Shown here: positions 17,586 through 26,442 of the stretch, piece after piece
Layout of the letters: each line of letters begins with the position of its first letter
Numbering within the stretch: the stretch's first letter is position 1
NCBI GenBank assembly: GCA_017645305.1
Contig: JAGCPD010000007.1
Span: 1 to 64,000, forward strand
DNA length: 64,000 bases
Origin: Bacteroidaceae bacterium
GTDB taxonomy: Bacteria > Bacteroidota > Bacteroidia > Bacteroidales > Bacteroidaceae
Direction of reading: 5' to 3'
Program-made: the position numbers and the translations under genes
The notes under the pieces: generated by a model
Told to the model about the DNA's origin: nothing
The model's database searches: none
The model's input: the letters and a program-made list of their open reading frames with translations, nothing else

Positions 17586-19718
17586 TTACGGTGTTATCTG
17601 TGTATAGAAGGTTGATGCGGGAATACCATAAGCATTGATAAGATTGCCGTGTGAGAAAGGCTCCCAGCCGTAGCGGACGGCTGTGGGCCACTTGACCTCG
17701 GGAGAAGACACAATAATACGAATGCCGTTAATATGTGCCTCGGCAGGATGGAAAATCCCGAATTCGTCTGCCAGTTCAAAGGAGCGTAGGGCTGCCCCGT
17801 CGCTGGAGGTCAATCCCTCTGCAAAGTCGAATCGCAGAACAGTACTTTCTTTCTCGTTCCATACATTATTTAATACCGGCCCTTGGGCTGCCGAAGGATG
17901 AGCCGTGAAGTAAGGATGGCGATAGACATCTGCCAATGCCAGACGGGCTAATCGCTCACCAACAGGTTGCTTGCGACGCGGGTGGACATCAAGCGAGTCT
18001 CCCACATCGGAACTAACGGCCATCCCTGTATGTGGAACTTGCTGTTGAAGTAGGCGCTGACTGTCGCGGAACCAAGGCCACGAGGGGCGTGTTAATGACG
18101 AAAGCTGTACAAAGAGGAAGGGCATTTCGGGCTGTTGCCAGTTCCTGCGCCAACTATCTACCAAAAGAGGGAACAGCTTCGCATGTGCATCCTTATTATG
18201 GGCATTGGACTCTCCCTGATACCAGATGACACCGCGGATGGGGAACTGCTCTAATGGCTTTATGCCTGCCTCATACATATAACAGGGTTGATAGGGATGA
18301 CGCTGCAGGCTCTCTCCGTTTTGCGTCATAGGGAATCCGGATTCTTTTTTTAGGGCCAAAGCAATGTTCTTGGCTCCGCGACTTCGACACCAGTCCTGAA
18401 TAAAATCGTTGTGCATCCAGTTGTTCAGAATGTTCGGAAACTCAAACTCCATTGTATGGCGGTCAATCCAACTTTCTATGGTTGTTCCGCCCACAGCATT
18501 GGCAATAAGGCCGATGGGCACTTGCAGGCTATCCTGTAGCATACGGCCGAAGTAATAGGCAACAGCTGAGAAATCTGCTGCAGTTTCGGGTGTGCAGTCC
18601 GTCCACGAAGCAGGTTTCAAGTATTTCAGTTCATTGACGCGGGAAAGCGAAAGACTGTCCCATTCTGTGTCGCTCGTCGGATAAACAGGGTTTAGGTTGT
18701 AAAGGCGGATGGGGTATTGAACAATATTCGTTGAACGTTGGACTTTTTCTTTTGACCATTCTGCTGCATAGCGCAATTTGAAAGCCATATTCGACTGGCC
18801 CGAGCAGAGCCAAACCTCCCCTGCCATTACATTTTGGAAAGTAAGTCTGTCTTTCTTAGTCGAAACAGAGAATGTGTAGGGACCGCCAGCCTTTAGGGGC
18901 TTTAATTCCGCTGTCCACCGTCCGTCTTTTCCGGCTATGGCATGTGCCTTTTGCCCTTTAATCAGAACCGTTACCTCCTCACCGGCATCGGCTATGCCCT
19001 GAATGTGCAATGGTACATCTCGTTGCAGCACCATGCCGTCCGAATAGATAGCTGGCAGTTGCAGCCCTCCGTAGTTGCCTGTAATGTGCTTGTAAACCAC
19101 ATCCGCCATAATGCTGGCACCCTGTTTGTTGGGGTGCAGGCCATCAGGGAAAAGGTCGGGACGGTTATAAAGTGGTGTGTGAAAATCTGTGAGCTCTACA
19201 TTCCTTGCTTTTGCAATAACGGGTATTACCTGTTGGATTTCCTCCAACCAGTCACGTGTCCCCGATTGGAATCGGCTGTGACGGTTCGAGATGGGCGAGA
19301 GTCTTGCTATGATGATACGGGTTTTTGGATTAACGAGACGAAATGAATCAATCAAGGCACAATAGTCGGTAATGAACTCATCGCGATAATTGGGCCAGTC
19401 GCGAGGGTCTGTGTCATTGATACCCAAATGAATCACTACAACATCTCCCGCAAAGTCCATAGCTTTGCGGAACTCTTCCTGCTGCATGTAGGGACGGTGC
19501 CCATGATTGAGCAACGTGGCTCCGGACTTGCCGAAGTTGCCCACTTCATATTCCTCACCTAAAAGTCCTTGTAACTGCGACGGGTAGCTGTCCGTCTCAC
19601 GGTTCGCTATCCCATAGCCGTATGTAATACTATTGCCCACGCAGGCAACCTTAATTTTCGCCGAGGCCTGTACGGCTATACAACAAAGACAGAGGACAAT
19701 TAATATGTGATTCTTCAT
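17586..19718 (-). CDS. Two-domain sialate O-acetylesterase
   Basis: A signal peptide (1-20) is followed by an SGNH hydrolase domain (about 23-213) with GNSIT (Ser30), the GINDT block and DGLHPN (Asp192, His195). A sialate O-acetylesterase (SASA) domain follows (about 220-710) with its nucleophile in SGQSNM (Ser309) and the conserved GVIWYQGESNA block. Both domains look catalytically intact, which suggests removal of acetyl groups at two positions or from two substrates. The gene begins 16 bp after the lyase gene, with a 7-bp array in the gap, and acts extracytoplasmically before uptake. Confidence 0.88.
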   Translation of the reverse strand: MKNHILIVLCLCCIAVQASAKIKVACVGNSITYGYGIANRETDSYPSQLQGLLGEEYEVGNFGKSGATLLNHGHRPYMQQEEFRKAMDFAGDVVVIHLGINDTDPRDWPNYRDEFITDYCALIDSFRLVNPKTRIIIARLSPISNRHSRFQSGTRDWLEEIQQVIPVIAKARNVELTDFHTPLYNRPDLFPDGLHPNKQGASIMADVVYKHITGNYGGLQLPAIYSDGMVLQRDVPLHIQGIADAGEEVTVLIKGQKAHAIAGKDGRWTAELKPLKAGGPYTFSVSTKKDRLTFQNVMAGEVWLCSGQSNMAFKLRYAAEWSKEKVQRSTNIVQYPIRLYNLNPVYPTSDTEWDSLSLSRVNELKYLKPASWTDCTPETAADFSAVAYYFGRMLQDSLQVPIGLIANAVGGTTIESWIDRHTMEFEFPNILNNWMHNDFIQDWCRSRGAKNIALALKKESGFPMTQNGESLQRHPYQPCYMYEAGIKPLEQFPIRGVIWYQGESNAHNKDAHAKLFPLLVDSWRRNWQQPEMPFLFVQLSSLTRPSWPWFRDSQRLLQQQVPHTGMAVSSDVGDSLDVHPRRKQPVGERLARLALADVYRHPYFTAHPSAAQGPVLNNVWNEKESTVLRFDFAEGLTSSDGAALRSFELADEFGIFHPAEAHINGIRIIVSSPEVKWPTAVRYGWEPFSHGNLINAYGIPASTFYTQITP

Positions 19719-19732
19719 TTTTCACTCTTCAC
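19712..19732 (-). repeat. Three 7-bp units (GTGAAGA type)
   Basis: On the minus strand the units read GTGAAGA, GTGAAAA, ATGAAGA. The last unit contains the ATG start of the esterase gene. This is the same repeat family as 10744-10778, in reverse orientation. Confidence 0.6.
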
Positions 19733-19733
19733 T

Positions 19734-20651
19734 CTAAAACTCGTTGCAATGTTCAAAGAATCCGATTTCCTCCAGTTCTTTCTTTAGCTGCTTCTCTTCC
19801 TCAGGAGTGATGTTCTGGAAGGGTGTACGGTTGGGGCCCAGATCAAGGCCAATCAGCTTCATGATGCGCTTGCCGCCTACGATGTTGCCACGGAAATGGC
19901 AGATGATGTTGATGACCTGTTGCGAATAGTTCTGTAATGCGCGGGCAGCCTCCAAATCGCCTCTGTTCCAAGCATCTATGATGCCCACCAGATTCTTGCC
20001 GTTATAATTGGTTGTTCCTCCGATTCCTCCTTTTGCTCCACCCATGGCCAGACAGGGAAGGATGGTTTCGTCCTGACCGTGCAGCATATCAAACTTGCCA
20101 CCGCCATATAGTCGGCATTGGTTGTATTCGTATAGGCTCTCAAAGGTATATTTAATGCCGGCAAAGTTGGGAATACGACCGTCAACAGCCTCCAGAAGCT
20201 TTATCATAGGAAGGAATGCACCATTGAAAGCTGGAATGTGGTAGAAGTAGAAGGGAAGGTTGGGAGCACCCGCAGCAATTTCCTCGCAATACTTTACCAG
20301 TTCCTCAATGCGTCCAATCTTTGGGAATGGAGGAGCCATGGCACCGATACCCCAGGCACCAATCTTTTGAGCATGATCAGCTAAGCGTTTGCTCTCGCGA
20401 ACACAGCAGCTGCCTACGTGAACAATGACTTTGAATCCTTCTGGTGCGGCCTTTATCCAAGCCTCTGCCAGTTGCATTCGTTCCTCTGACGTGAGCATAT
20501 AGCCCTCGCCGCTGCTTCCGTTGATGAACACACCCTTCAGCCCGTTCTTCTGCAACATGGCAGCGTATGCCGGTATGGGTTTCAAATTTACGTCTCCGTT
20601 CTCGTAGAAAGGAGTAAACGGGGCATCAATTAGTCCAATGATTTTCTCCAT
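19734..20651 (-). CDS. nanA: N-acetylneuraminate lyase
   Basis: This 305-residue DHDPS/NAL TIM barrel has the carboxylate-binding GSSGEG motif (45-50), the catalytic Tyr137 in YFYHIP and the Schiff-base Lys167 in AGIKYTF. It would split N-acetylneuraminate into ManNAc and pyruvate. The Bacteroides gene is often called nanL. It is the first gene of the sialic-acid cluster and has a TATCTTTG -7 box upstream. Related aldolases share the fold, but the neighbours make sialate the likely substrate. Confidence 0.9.
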   Translation of the reverse strand: MEKIIGLIDAPFTPFYENGDVNLKPIPAYAAMLQKNGLKGVFINGSSGEGYMLTSEERMQLAEAWIKAAPEGFKVIVHVGSCCVRESKRLADHAQKIGAWGIGAMAPPFPKIGRIEELVKYCEEIAAGAPNLPFYFYHIPAFNGAFLPMIKLLEAVDGRIPNFAGIKYTFESLYEYNQCRLYGGGKFDMLHGQDETILPCLAMGGAKGGIGGTTNYNGKNLVGIIDAWNRGDLEAARALQNYSQQVINIICHFRGNIVGGKRIMKLIGLDLGPNRTPFQNITPEEEKQLKKELEEIGFFEHCNEF

Positions 20652-20709
20652 AATATAATAAATGTGTGGTTAGTATTAGTTATAAAGATATATTTTGTTT
20701 TTTCGGTAA

Positions 20710-20717
20710 CAAAGATA
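20710..20717 (-). promoter_or_regulatory. -7 box of the sialic-acid lyase operon
   Basis: Minus-strand TATCTTTG, 59 bp upstream of the lyase ATG. It is back to back with the GH51 -7 box 43 bp away, so one bound regulator could influence both directions. Confidence 0.55.
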
Positions 20718-20760
20718 CGTTTATTTCTTCGTTTTTAAGGTGAAAGTCCTGTTTTTTTTA

Positions 20761-20768
20761 TACCTTTG
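20761..20768 (+). promoter_or_regulatory. -7 box of the GH51 gene
   Basis: TACCTTTG matches TAnnTTTG, 41 bp before the ATG. A clear -33 TTTG is missing; the region is a T-run. Confidence 0.5.
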
Positions 20769-20809
20769 TACGCGATTTTAGTATTCATAAAGGAAAAAAT
20801 ATTATTTAT

Positions 20810-23800
20810 ATGCAGTCCAAACTTAGTCTTTTCTGTCTGTTTTCTCTTCTCTGTGCGCTGACGGGCAGGGCACAGTCGTCTTTCGAGTTTTCCACCTCCC
20901 AGCGCGGGCCGCTGCTCAGTCCGCTGCAGTATGGCATCTTCTATGAGGAAATCAACCACGGCGGGGACGGGGGACTCTATGCGGAGCTGATTCGCAACCG
21001 CTCGTTCGAGGACAATGCCTCCTCTGCCGAAGGATGGCAGGGAGTGGGCAGCGCGAGCCTCAGTGTGTTCAGCACCAAGCTGCTGAACACAGCGCAGGCA
21101 CATGCTCTGAAACTGACAATAAACCAAGCCGAGGCTGGTGTGCGCAACGAAGGCTTCTGGGGCATGAACTTTGTGGAGGGCGAGACCTACACGCTGACGT
21201 TCTGGGCAAGGACGGACGGTACGTACGAGGGCAGGATGTGCGCCGAGCTGCAGGATGGCGACAAGCACAGTCTGGGCAGCACGGAGTTTGAAGTTAGCCT
21301 CTCCGACGACTGGCAGAAATACACGCTGCAACTGACAGCCACTGGCTCCGCTACGAAGGGGTGGCTGGCCCTGAAAGGACTGGAGCCGATGGTCATCTAC
21401 TTGGATGTGGTGTCGCTGATGCCACCCACGTTCAAGGACCGTCCCAACGGTTGTCGGCGCGACCTGGCCGAGATGCTCTACGAGCTGCACCCCACCTTTG
21501 TCCGCTTCCCGGGCGGGTGCTACATCGAGGGGACGTGGCGCGACGGGCTGACCAACCGCTTCGAGTGGAAGAAGACCATCGGGCCGATAGAGGAGCGTCC
21601 CGGACACTGGAACGTGAACTGGGGTTACCGCGTGAGCGACGGACTGGGTCTGCACGAGCTGCTGCAACTGACCGAGGACCTGGGTGCAGAACCGCTCTTC
21701 GTCTGCAACATCGGAGTGGGTCACGGATGGATGCAGAACTACCAAGACCTGAACGGCTTCATTCAGGAGGCGCTCGACCTGATTGAGTACTGCAACGGAG
21801 ATGTGACCACCACGTACGGTGCCCTGCGAGCTGCGAACGGTCACCCCGAACCCTTCGGACTGCGACTCTTGGAGATTGGCAACGAGAACTACAACTACTC
21901 GTTCGGCAACAACAACGACCAGAGCGACCACTACGCAGAACGCTACCGGATGTTCTACGATGCCATCAAGGCGAAGTACCCCAACATGATACTGATAGGC
22001 AACGTGGAGTCGTGGGGCACGGATGACCCGTCGTGGCGCAACGGCAACCCTGTGGATGCTGTGGATGAGCACTACTACCGCAGCACGGTATGGTTCACTC
22101 TGCAGTACAACAAATATGACGGCTTCAACCGCGACGCCCACCGTGTCTATGCGGGGGAATATGCTGTGACAACCCACTTCGGCAACGTGGGCAACCTCAA
22201 CGCAGCCCTGGCAGAGGCCATCTATATGGCTGGCATGGAACGAAACTCCGACGTGTGCTTCATGGCCTCGTACGCCCCCATCTTCTGCCACGAGAGCCAT
22301 CCGTCGCCCTGGATGCCGGACATGATACGCTTCAATGCCGCTGCGTCCTTCGGCACCCCGTCCTACTGGGTGCAGCAGATGATGGCCTCGGATGTGGGAT
22401 GGCAGAACATCACGTGGAAGGAGCAGGGCAACGACCTCTACGGCACCAACCGTGCCATCGCCCTCAGCTCGTGGTCAACATCCGTGAGCTATGACAACAT
22501 CCGCGTCTCCGACGTGCAGGGGAACACCCTTTATGCCACCGATTTCAGCGACGCAGAGGAGTACCAGCAGCACTGGAGTGCCACTGGCGGCTCGTGGGAC
22601 ATCAACGGGGGAAGGCTCAACCAGACAAGCAGCACGATGCAGGGCGAATGCAACGTGTGCCGCATACAGTGCAGCGTGGACTACACCTTAGAGTTGGACG
22701 CCACCAAACAGTCGGGCAACGAGGGCTTCCTCGTCGTCTTCAACTATGAAGACCCCGACAACTTCATCTGGTGGAACCTGGGCGGCTGGACCAACTCGCA
22801 ACATGCCATCGAACAGTGCATAGGAGGTTCGAAACGCACCCTGACGACGCTGGGCGGCTCGCTCACCTCGGGCAAGACCTACCACCTGCGCATCGACAAG
22901 AGGGGCAACGATGTGTATTGCTACGTGGATAACACGCTCTACCACCACATCACGCTGAAGGAGGCCCATAGAATCTATGCTTGCGCTGCCCTGAACCAGA
23001 CGGAGGACACGCTCATCGTGAAGCTCGTCAACATGGGACAGGAAGAGCGGACAACGCTTCGCTTCAAGGACTTCCGATGGACGGGACAGGTGGTGCAGAA
23101 GGTGCTCACCAGCACCAACGGCGCGGACGAGAACTCGATGACAGAACGGAACAAGGTGACGCCGGTCACTTGGATAATAGACAACGGACAACAGACAACA
23201 GACTATAATCCTTCCATGTTCGACGTGACATGTCCGGCGCATTCGCTCTCTATCCTCCGCATACCTGTGGAACACGTCACACCCGAATGGAAGACGGAAC
23301 CTGCGGAAGATGATTGGAGGGACGTCACCGAGATGCTCTTCAACCCGAACTTCGCGGAGGGCAAGGACGGATGGTCGGGTACGCCATTCCTTGCTGCACC
23401 GGGCACAGTGGCTGAGTTCTACAACCAGAACTTCGATGCCTACCAGATACTCACCAACATGCCTGCCGGTTACTACCGCTTCACCATCAACGGCTTCTAC
23501 CGCAACGGCAGCATCCAGAACGCATGGACGGCACATACGGGAGGTACCGAGCAACTCAATGCGCTGCTCTACATCGAGGCCGACGGACAGACGGTGCAGA
23601 CGCCCTTCATGTCCATCTTCGACAGCAGCGCGCCCTTCACCTACTCGCCCGACTATACCTACCCCGACAATGTGACACAGGCTAACCTCTCCTTCAACAT
23701 CAAGGGTGCCTATCAGGACAATGCGGTGGAGACAAAGCTCACCACAGAGGGCGGTGAGCTGCGCGTGGGAATGAAGAAAACCGTGGCCACGAGCTACGAC

Positions 23801-24019
23801 TGGAACTGCTTCGACAATGCCCGCCTCTATTACCGCAAGGATGTTGATACCGATGGCATTGGGGAGGTGAAGAATGAAAGAGTGAAAAGTGAAAAATATG
23901 ATAATGCTGTTTATGACTTGACTGGAAGAAAAATTGATTCTTCACTCAACACTCATCACTCATTACTTAAGAAGAAGGGCATTTATATCGTGAATGGGGA
24001 AAAGGTTGTGGTTAAGTGA
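20810..24019 (+). CDS. GH51 alpha-L-arabinofuranosidase, multidomain, secreted
   Basis: This 1069-residue protein has a signal peptide (1-21), a GH51 N-terminal part with a CBM4/9-like insert (about 60-200) and the catalytic barrel (about 205-560). The acid/base Glu359 lies in EIGNENY and the nucleophile Glu450 in YAGEYA. A laminin-G/CBM-like domain (about 570-720) interrupts the path to the C-terminal GH51 sheet (RIYACAALNQTEDTLIVKLVNMG). A carbohydrate-binding-like domain (about 840-1010) and a sorting tail (YDLTGRKI, then GIYIVNGEKVVVK) follow. It would release arabinose from arabinoxylan or arabinan. The gene looks clearly richer in G+C than its neighbours, suggesting transfer. Confidence 0.88.
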   Translation: MQSKLSLFCLFSLLCALTGRAQSSFEFSTSQRGPLLSPLQYGIFYEEINHGGDGGLYAELIRNRSFEDNASSAEGWQGVGSASLSVFSTKLLNTAQAHALKLTINQAEAGVRNEGFWGMNFVEGETYTLTFWARTDGTYEGRMCAELQDGDKHSLGSTEFEVSLSDDWQKYTLQLTATGSATKGWLALKGLEPMVIYLDVVSLMPPTFKDRPNGCRRDLAEMLYELHPTFVRFPGGCYIEGTWRDGLTNRFEWKKTIGPIEERPGHWNVNWGYRVSDGLGLHELLQLTEDLGAEPLFVCNIGVGHGWMQNYQDLNGFIQEALDLIEYCNGDVTTTYGALRAANGHPEPFGLRLLEIGNENYNYSFGNNNDQSDHYAERYRMFYDAIKAKYPNMILIGNVESWGTDDPSWRNGNPVDAVDEHYYRSTVWFTLQYNKYDGFNRDAHRVYAGEYAVTTHFGNVGNLNAALAEAIYMAGMERNSDVCFMASYAPIFCHESHPSPWMPDMIRFNAAASFGTPSYWVQQMMASDVGWQNITWKEQGNDLYGTNRAIALSSWSTSVSYDNIRVSDVQGNTLYATDFSDAEEYQQHWSATGGSWDINGGRLNQTSSTMQGECNVCRIQCSVDYTLELDATKQSGNEGFLVVFNYEDPDNFIWWNLGGWTNSQHAIEQCIGGSKRTLTTLGGSLTSGKTYHLRIDKRGNDVYCYVDNTLYHHITLKEAHRIYACAALNQTEDTLIVKLVNMGQEERTTLRFKDFRWTGQVVQKVLTSTNGADENSMTERNKVTPVTWIIDNGQQTTDYNPSMFDVTCPAHSLSILRIPVEHVTPEWKTEPAEDDWRDVTEMLFNPNFAEGKDGWSGTPFLAAPGTVAEFYNQNFDAYQILTNMPAGYYRFTINGFYRNGSIQNAWTAHTGGTEQLNALLYIEADGQTVQTPFMSIFDSSAPFTYSPDYTYPDNVTQANLSFNIKGAYQDNAVETKLTTEGGELRVGMKKTVATSYDWNCFDNARLYYRKDVDTDGIGEVKNERVKSEKYDNAVYDLTGRKIDSSLNTHHSLLKKKGIYIVNGEKVVVK
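23867..23895 (+). repeat. 7-bp array inside the GH51 gene
   Basis: Units GTGAAGA, ATGAAAG, (A) GTGAAAA, GTGAAAA lie in the linker just before the C-terminal sorting motif and encode VKNERVKSEK. They belong to the family found between genes at 10744 and 19712. Confidence 0.55.
23941..23961 (+). repeat. Second 7-bp array inside the GH51 gene
   Basis: Three heptamers sharing CACTC (TTCACTC, AACACTC, ATCACTC) sit between the two halves of the sorting tail and encode SLNTHHSL. This is a different unit from the array 46 bp upstream. Confidence 0.5.
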
Positions 24020-24030
24020 GAGGAATGATA

Positions 24031-24075
24031 AGCTTGCTTAAGCATTGCCGAGCGCTAGCAAGCTCGAACTTTTTT
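24031..24075 (+). terminator. Probable terminator of the GH51 gene
   Basis: A 7-bp stem, AGCTTGC/GCAAGCT, with a 20-nt loop is followed within 5 bases by seven T's. It starts 12 bp after the GH51 stop codon. Confidence 0.5.
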
Positions 24076-24119
24076 ATAAGATTATGGGTAAGGTAAAAAC
24101 CCTTTTCGTTCGCATTTCT

Positions 24120-24201
24120 CTCGCTCCACCTTCGCTCTTCCCTCGCTCTTGCTATACTCAAACAGCATGGTTGAGCGAGGGAAGAGCGAAGGTGGAGCGA
24201 A
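24120..24201. repeat. 29-bp perfect inverted repeat
   Basis: The arms at 24120-24148 and 24173-24201 are perfect reverse complements (TCTCTTCC-type purine/pyrimidine-rich, with CGCTCCACC at the outer end) around a 24-nt loop. Weaker pairing extends outward to about 24088 and 24230 (AAGGTA/TACCTT). No T-run follows on either strand, so it is not a standard terminator. Confidence 0.75.
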
Positions 24202-24273
24202 TGAAGTGCGTGCCTGTACCTTATGTGTCTTGACAGATAAATTGAAATACCCCAACAGAAAAAGGTACAAGTG

Positions 24274-24477
24274 TCAACGAAGGGTTGCTTTATTGACACA
24301 CAAGTATATAAAGAAAACTCCAACTGCGATATACAAGAGAACACCAAGAGTCGTATTAATACGACGGTCAAGCTTTGTGGCATCCTTATCTTCAGCCGCA
24401 TGCAGGGATAACATATAGATAAAAGAAAGGCCCATAAATATGCCTAAGACAGGACCAACTAAAGAATCATCTTTCAT
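24274..24477 (-). CDS. Small two-helix membrane protein, unknown
   Basis: This 67-residue protein has two hydrophobic helices, about residues 5-27 and 44-62, separated by a charged loop (AAEDKDATKLDRR). I do not recognise the family. It could be a small inner-membrane protein of the accessory block that continues to 30.3 kb. It has no visible Shine-Dalgarno site or strong promoter, which is not unusual here. The pattern of two clean helices and a charged loop is the reason to call it real. Confidence 0.5.
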   Translation of the reverse strand: MKDDSLVGPVLGIFMGLSFIYMLSLHAAEDKDATKLDRRINTTLGVLLYIAVGVFFIYLCVNKATLR

Positions 24478-24887
24478 ATTTCGTTTTTTAAAATAGTCAG
24501 TTTTAATTGTTCGATAATATTTACGAGTGCTTCAAGTTACGCTGTAGAATTATTTTTGTTTTCCAATCTCATTTTGATTTCTATACTAAAGGTGGCTTGC
24601 CCTTTTTTGAGTAAAAATTCTAATAATATGGGGCTTTATATATCTGTAGAGTCGCCCGATTCTTAATGTGATATTATTAATAAATCAAGTTTTGGAAGTT
24701 ATAGAATGAAGTTAAATAGGGAATGCCAGCAAGCTGGCTGGAAGTAAAGCACTTCGTGCTAGACGAATGCTTTGGATTCGGGAAGTTTTCTGTTATTGTC
24801 TTTTTTTGCTCCCACGAGCGTAGCGAGATACTTTTCTTTTTTACTTCCTGTTTAATTTCCGAAAGTTCCGTCATCTTGTTATTATTA
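24478..24887. other. Gene-free gap with repeat element B
   Basis: About 410 bp with no supportable gene. Bases 24686-24868 are the second copy of the intergenic repeat family. The remaining part (24480-24685) is AT-rich and shows nothing recognisable. Confidence 0.5.
24686..24868. repeat. Intergenic repeat element B
   Basis: It shares GGAAGTTATAGAATGAAG, AAGCTGGCTGGA, GCTCCCACGAGCG and TTACTTCCTGTTTAATTTCC with element A (158-370), in the same order and orientation. Like A, it begins right after the 3' end of a minus-strand gene. Confidence 0.5.
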
Positions 24888-25979
24888 TTATCTTGATTCC
24901 TGGAATAATTTAGTTGCTTTTTGAAGTGCTTCTTCCAACTCTGCTTCTTTTTCATTAACCTGCGATTCCGCGAACCCATGTGAAATTTTCAGGTATTCAC
25001 CATTTTTATTGTAAATAATAATAAATGCAGGAATCATGCTTACCTCCCAGTAATTTTTTAAATCTTTCCAATCGCTATCGTGAAGCCCGGACACTCCATA
25101 AGATCTGTTGCCAAGAATCTTATCGTCCCTGTAAATAGACAGTGTTGGATATGGTTTCTCCGAATTGTTTATTAGAAGAAATTTGGCATCATTCTTGTGT
25201 TCAAGTGCCGCTTTTTCAAAGAAATACATCAGTGATTTTTGTCCAGGTTTACACCAAGAAGCATCATATTGAATCACCAATGGGCATGTCATATTTCCTA
25301 CTAATTCTTTATATTCTCTTGCCGTCTTGACAACTTGAACATAGCTCGTGAAATTCTCATTGCCAACGTCTGCATATAGGTTTTTTGCTCTTTCTTCCAT
25401 CCGCTCCTTTTCTCGTTTTCCCATTTCTTCTTGATATAATTTTTCTTCTTCTTTTTTCTTCTTCACCTTTTCCTGTAGAGGTGCTAAATACCAGCGTCCA
25501 ATTATCTTGTAAATATCGACATATTGCACATTGGAATTGTTAGAGAAAGAACTTCTAAAGGCTATCTTGCCATGCTTGTCGGGGACAAAAAACACATTCT
25601 CTGTTTTAGTGTCACTACCATAGGTATATCCTTTGACTTTATTGTCGTTAAAGAGTTGGCAGGTTATTGTTTGCGAGGAAATATTGTCTATTTTGGTTAG
25701 GTAGGGGAATCGGAGATGATTGGTGTCATCTCCGTTGCTATTTAAAAGCTGCACATTTTTATTATCATGGGTATATGTATAATATAGTGTTGGGGCTAAA
25801 ACTGGTAATATCTCAAAAGCAGCTTTATTCATAGATACGTCCATTACTGTGGTCGTGTTGCACTTCATATCCAGCTTATAGGTTCCGACATACTCCCCTT
25901 TGTACATATACTCGCTGTATTGTGCAGTAATATTTTGTGATGCAAACATCATTGCAATAATGAAAATTATTTTCTTCAT
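24888..25979 (-). CDS. Secreted thioredoxin-like protein with one active-site Cys
   Basis: This 363-residue protein has a signal peptide (1-19). A beta-rich N-terminal domain (about 20-170) leads into a Lys/Glu-rich coiled coil (about 172-200). A thioredoxin-like C-terminal domain (about 205-345) contains YDASWCKPGQKS. The usual WCxxC is WCKPG here, so only one Cys remains, and the cis-Pro region reads VSMIPAFIII. A normal dithiol exchange is therefore unlikely; binding or mono-thiol chemistry is possible. It belongs to an AT-rich minus-strand accessory block. The N-terminal domain is not recognised. Confidence 0.65.
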   Translation of the reverse strand: MKKIIFIIAMMFASQNITAQYSEYMYKGEYVGTYKLDMKCNTTTVMDVSMNKAAFEILPVLAPTLYYTYTHDNKNVQLLNSNGDDTNHLRFPYLTKIDNISSQTITCQLFNDNKVKGYTYGSDTKTENVFFVPDKHGKIAFRSSFSNNSNVQYVDIYKIIGRWYLAPLQEKVKKKKEEEKLYQEEMGKREKERMEERAKNLYADVGNENFTSYVQVVKTAREYKELVGNMTCPLVIQYDASWCKPGQKSLMYFFEKAALEHKNDAKFLLINNSEKPYPTLSIYRDDKILGNRSYGVSGLHDSDWKDLKNYWEVSMIPAFIIIYNKNGEYLKISHGFAESQVNEKEAELEEALQKATKLFQESR

Positions 25980-26102
25980 AACGAATTTATTATAAATGAC
26001 GCGTATTATTTTTTGAATAACTCTGGTGTAAATTTTTCCAGATAACTGGATACATTCTTTTCTAATACTTTCTCATAGGCATTAATATTTAGTTAAATGA
26101 TA

Positions 26103-26411
26103 TTATGCCGGACCATACTGGTTGTTTTTCTTCTCTCCAGGTGCGAATAACATCCAGACGAAGTAAAACGGTATGAGTTGCCACCATCCGCTATGTCCGA
26201 GGTCATGACAACGCTTGATTCCTATGAAGAATACGATGCCAAGGAAAAAAATGGCAACAAACGCCTGGAGTTCGCGAACAGGGTTTACTGATGTAAATAC
26301 GAGATATGCGAGAATCGAAAAAAAATAGCCTAAACGTCCAACTCTTCCGGTACACTCTAGCAGATTTTTTTCTACAATGCTGTTGCTGGTGTTTAATTTC
26401 TCTGTACACAT
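26103..26411 (-). CDS. DUF805 membrane protein
   Basis: This 102-residue protein has the DUF805 hallmarks: ECTGRVGRLGYFF near residue 19, two or three hydrophobic helices, the IKRCHDLGHSGWWQLIPF motif (about 66-83) and a short polar tail (GEKKNNQYGPA). The family is widespread and its role unknown. It lies in the AT-rich accessory block between two unrecognised small proteins. Confidence 0.8.
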   Translation of the reverse strand: MCTEKLNTSNSIVEKNLLECTGRVGRLGYFFSILAYLVFTSVNPVRELQAFVAIFFLGIVFFIGIKRCHDLGHSGWWQLIPFYFVWMLFAPGEKKNNQYGPA

Positions 26412-26442
26412 ATCTTCTTAATTTAATGGTTTAAAAATTTAT

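Noticed and set aside
20735..22300. 521-codon open frame antisense to GH51
   Set aside because: It lies opposite a clearly assigned GH51 gene, its composition (Val/His-rich) is that of an antisense frame of GC-rich DNA, and it shows no domain.
22688..23554. 288-codon open frame antisense to GH51
   Set aside because: Same cause as above: a shadow of a GC-rich coding region.
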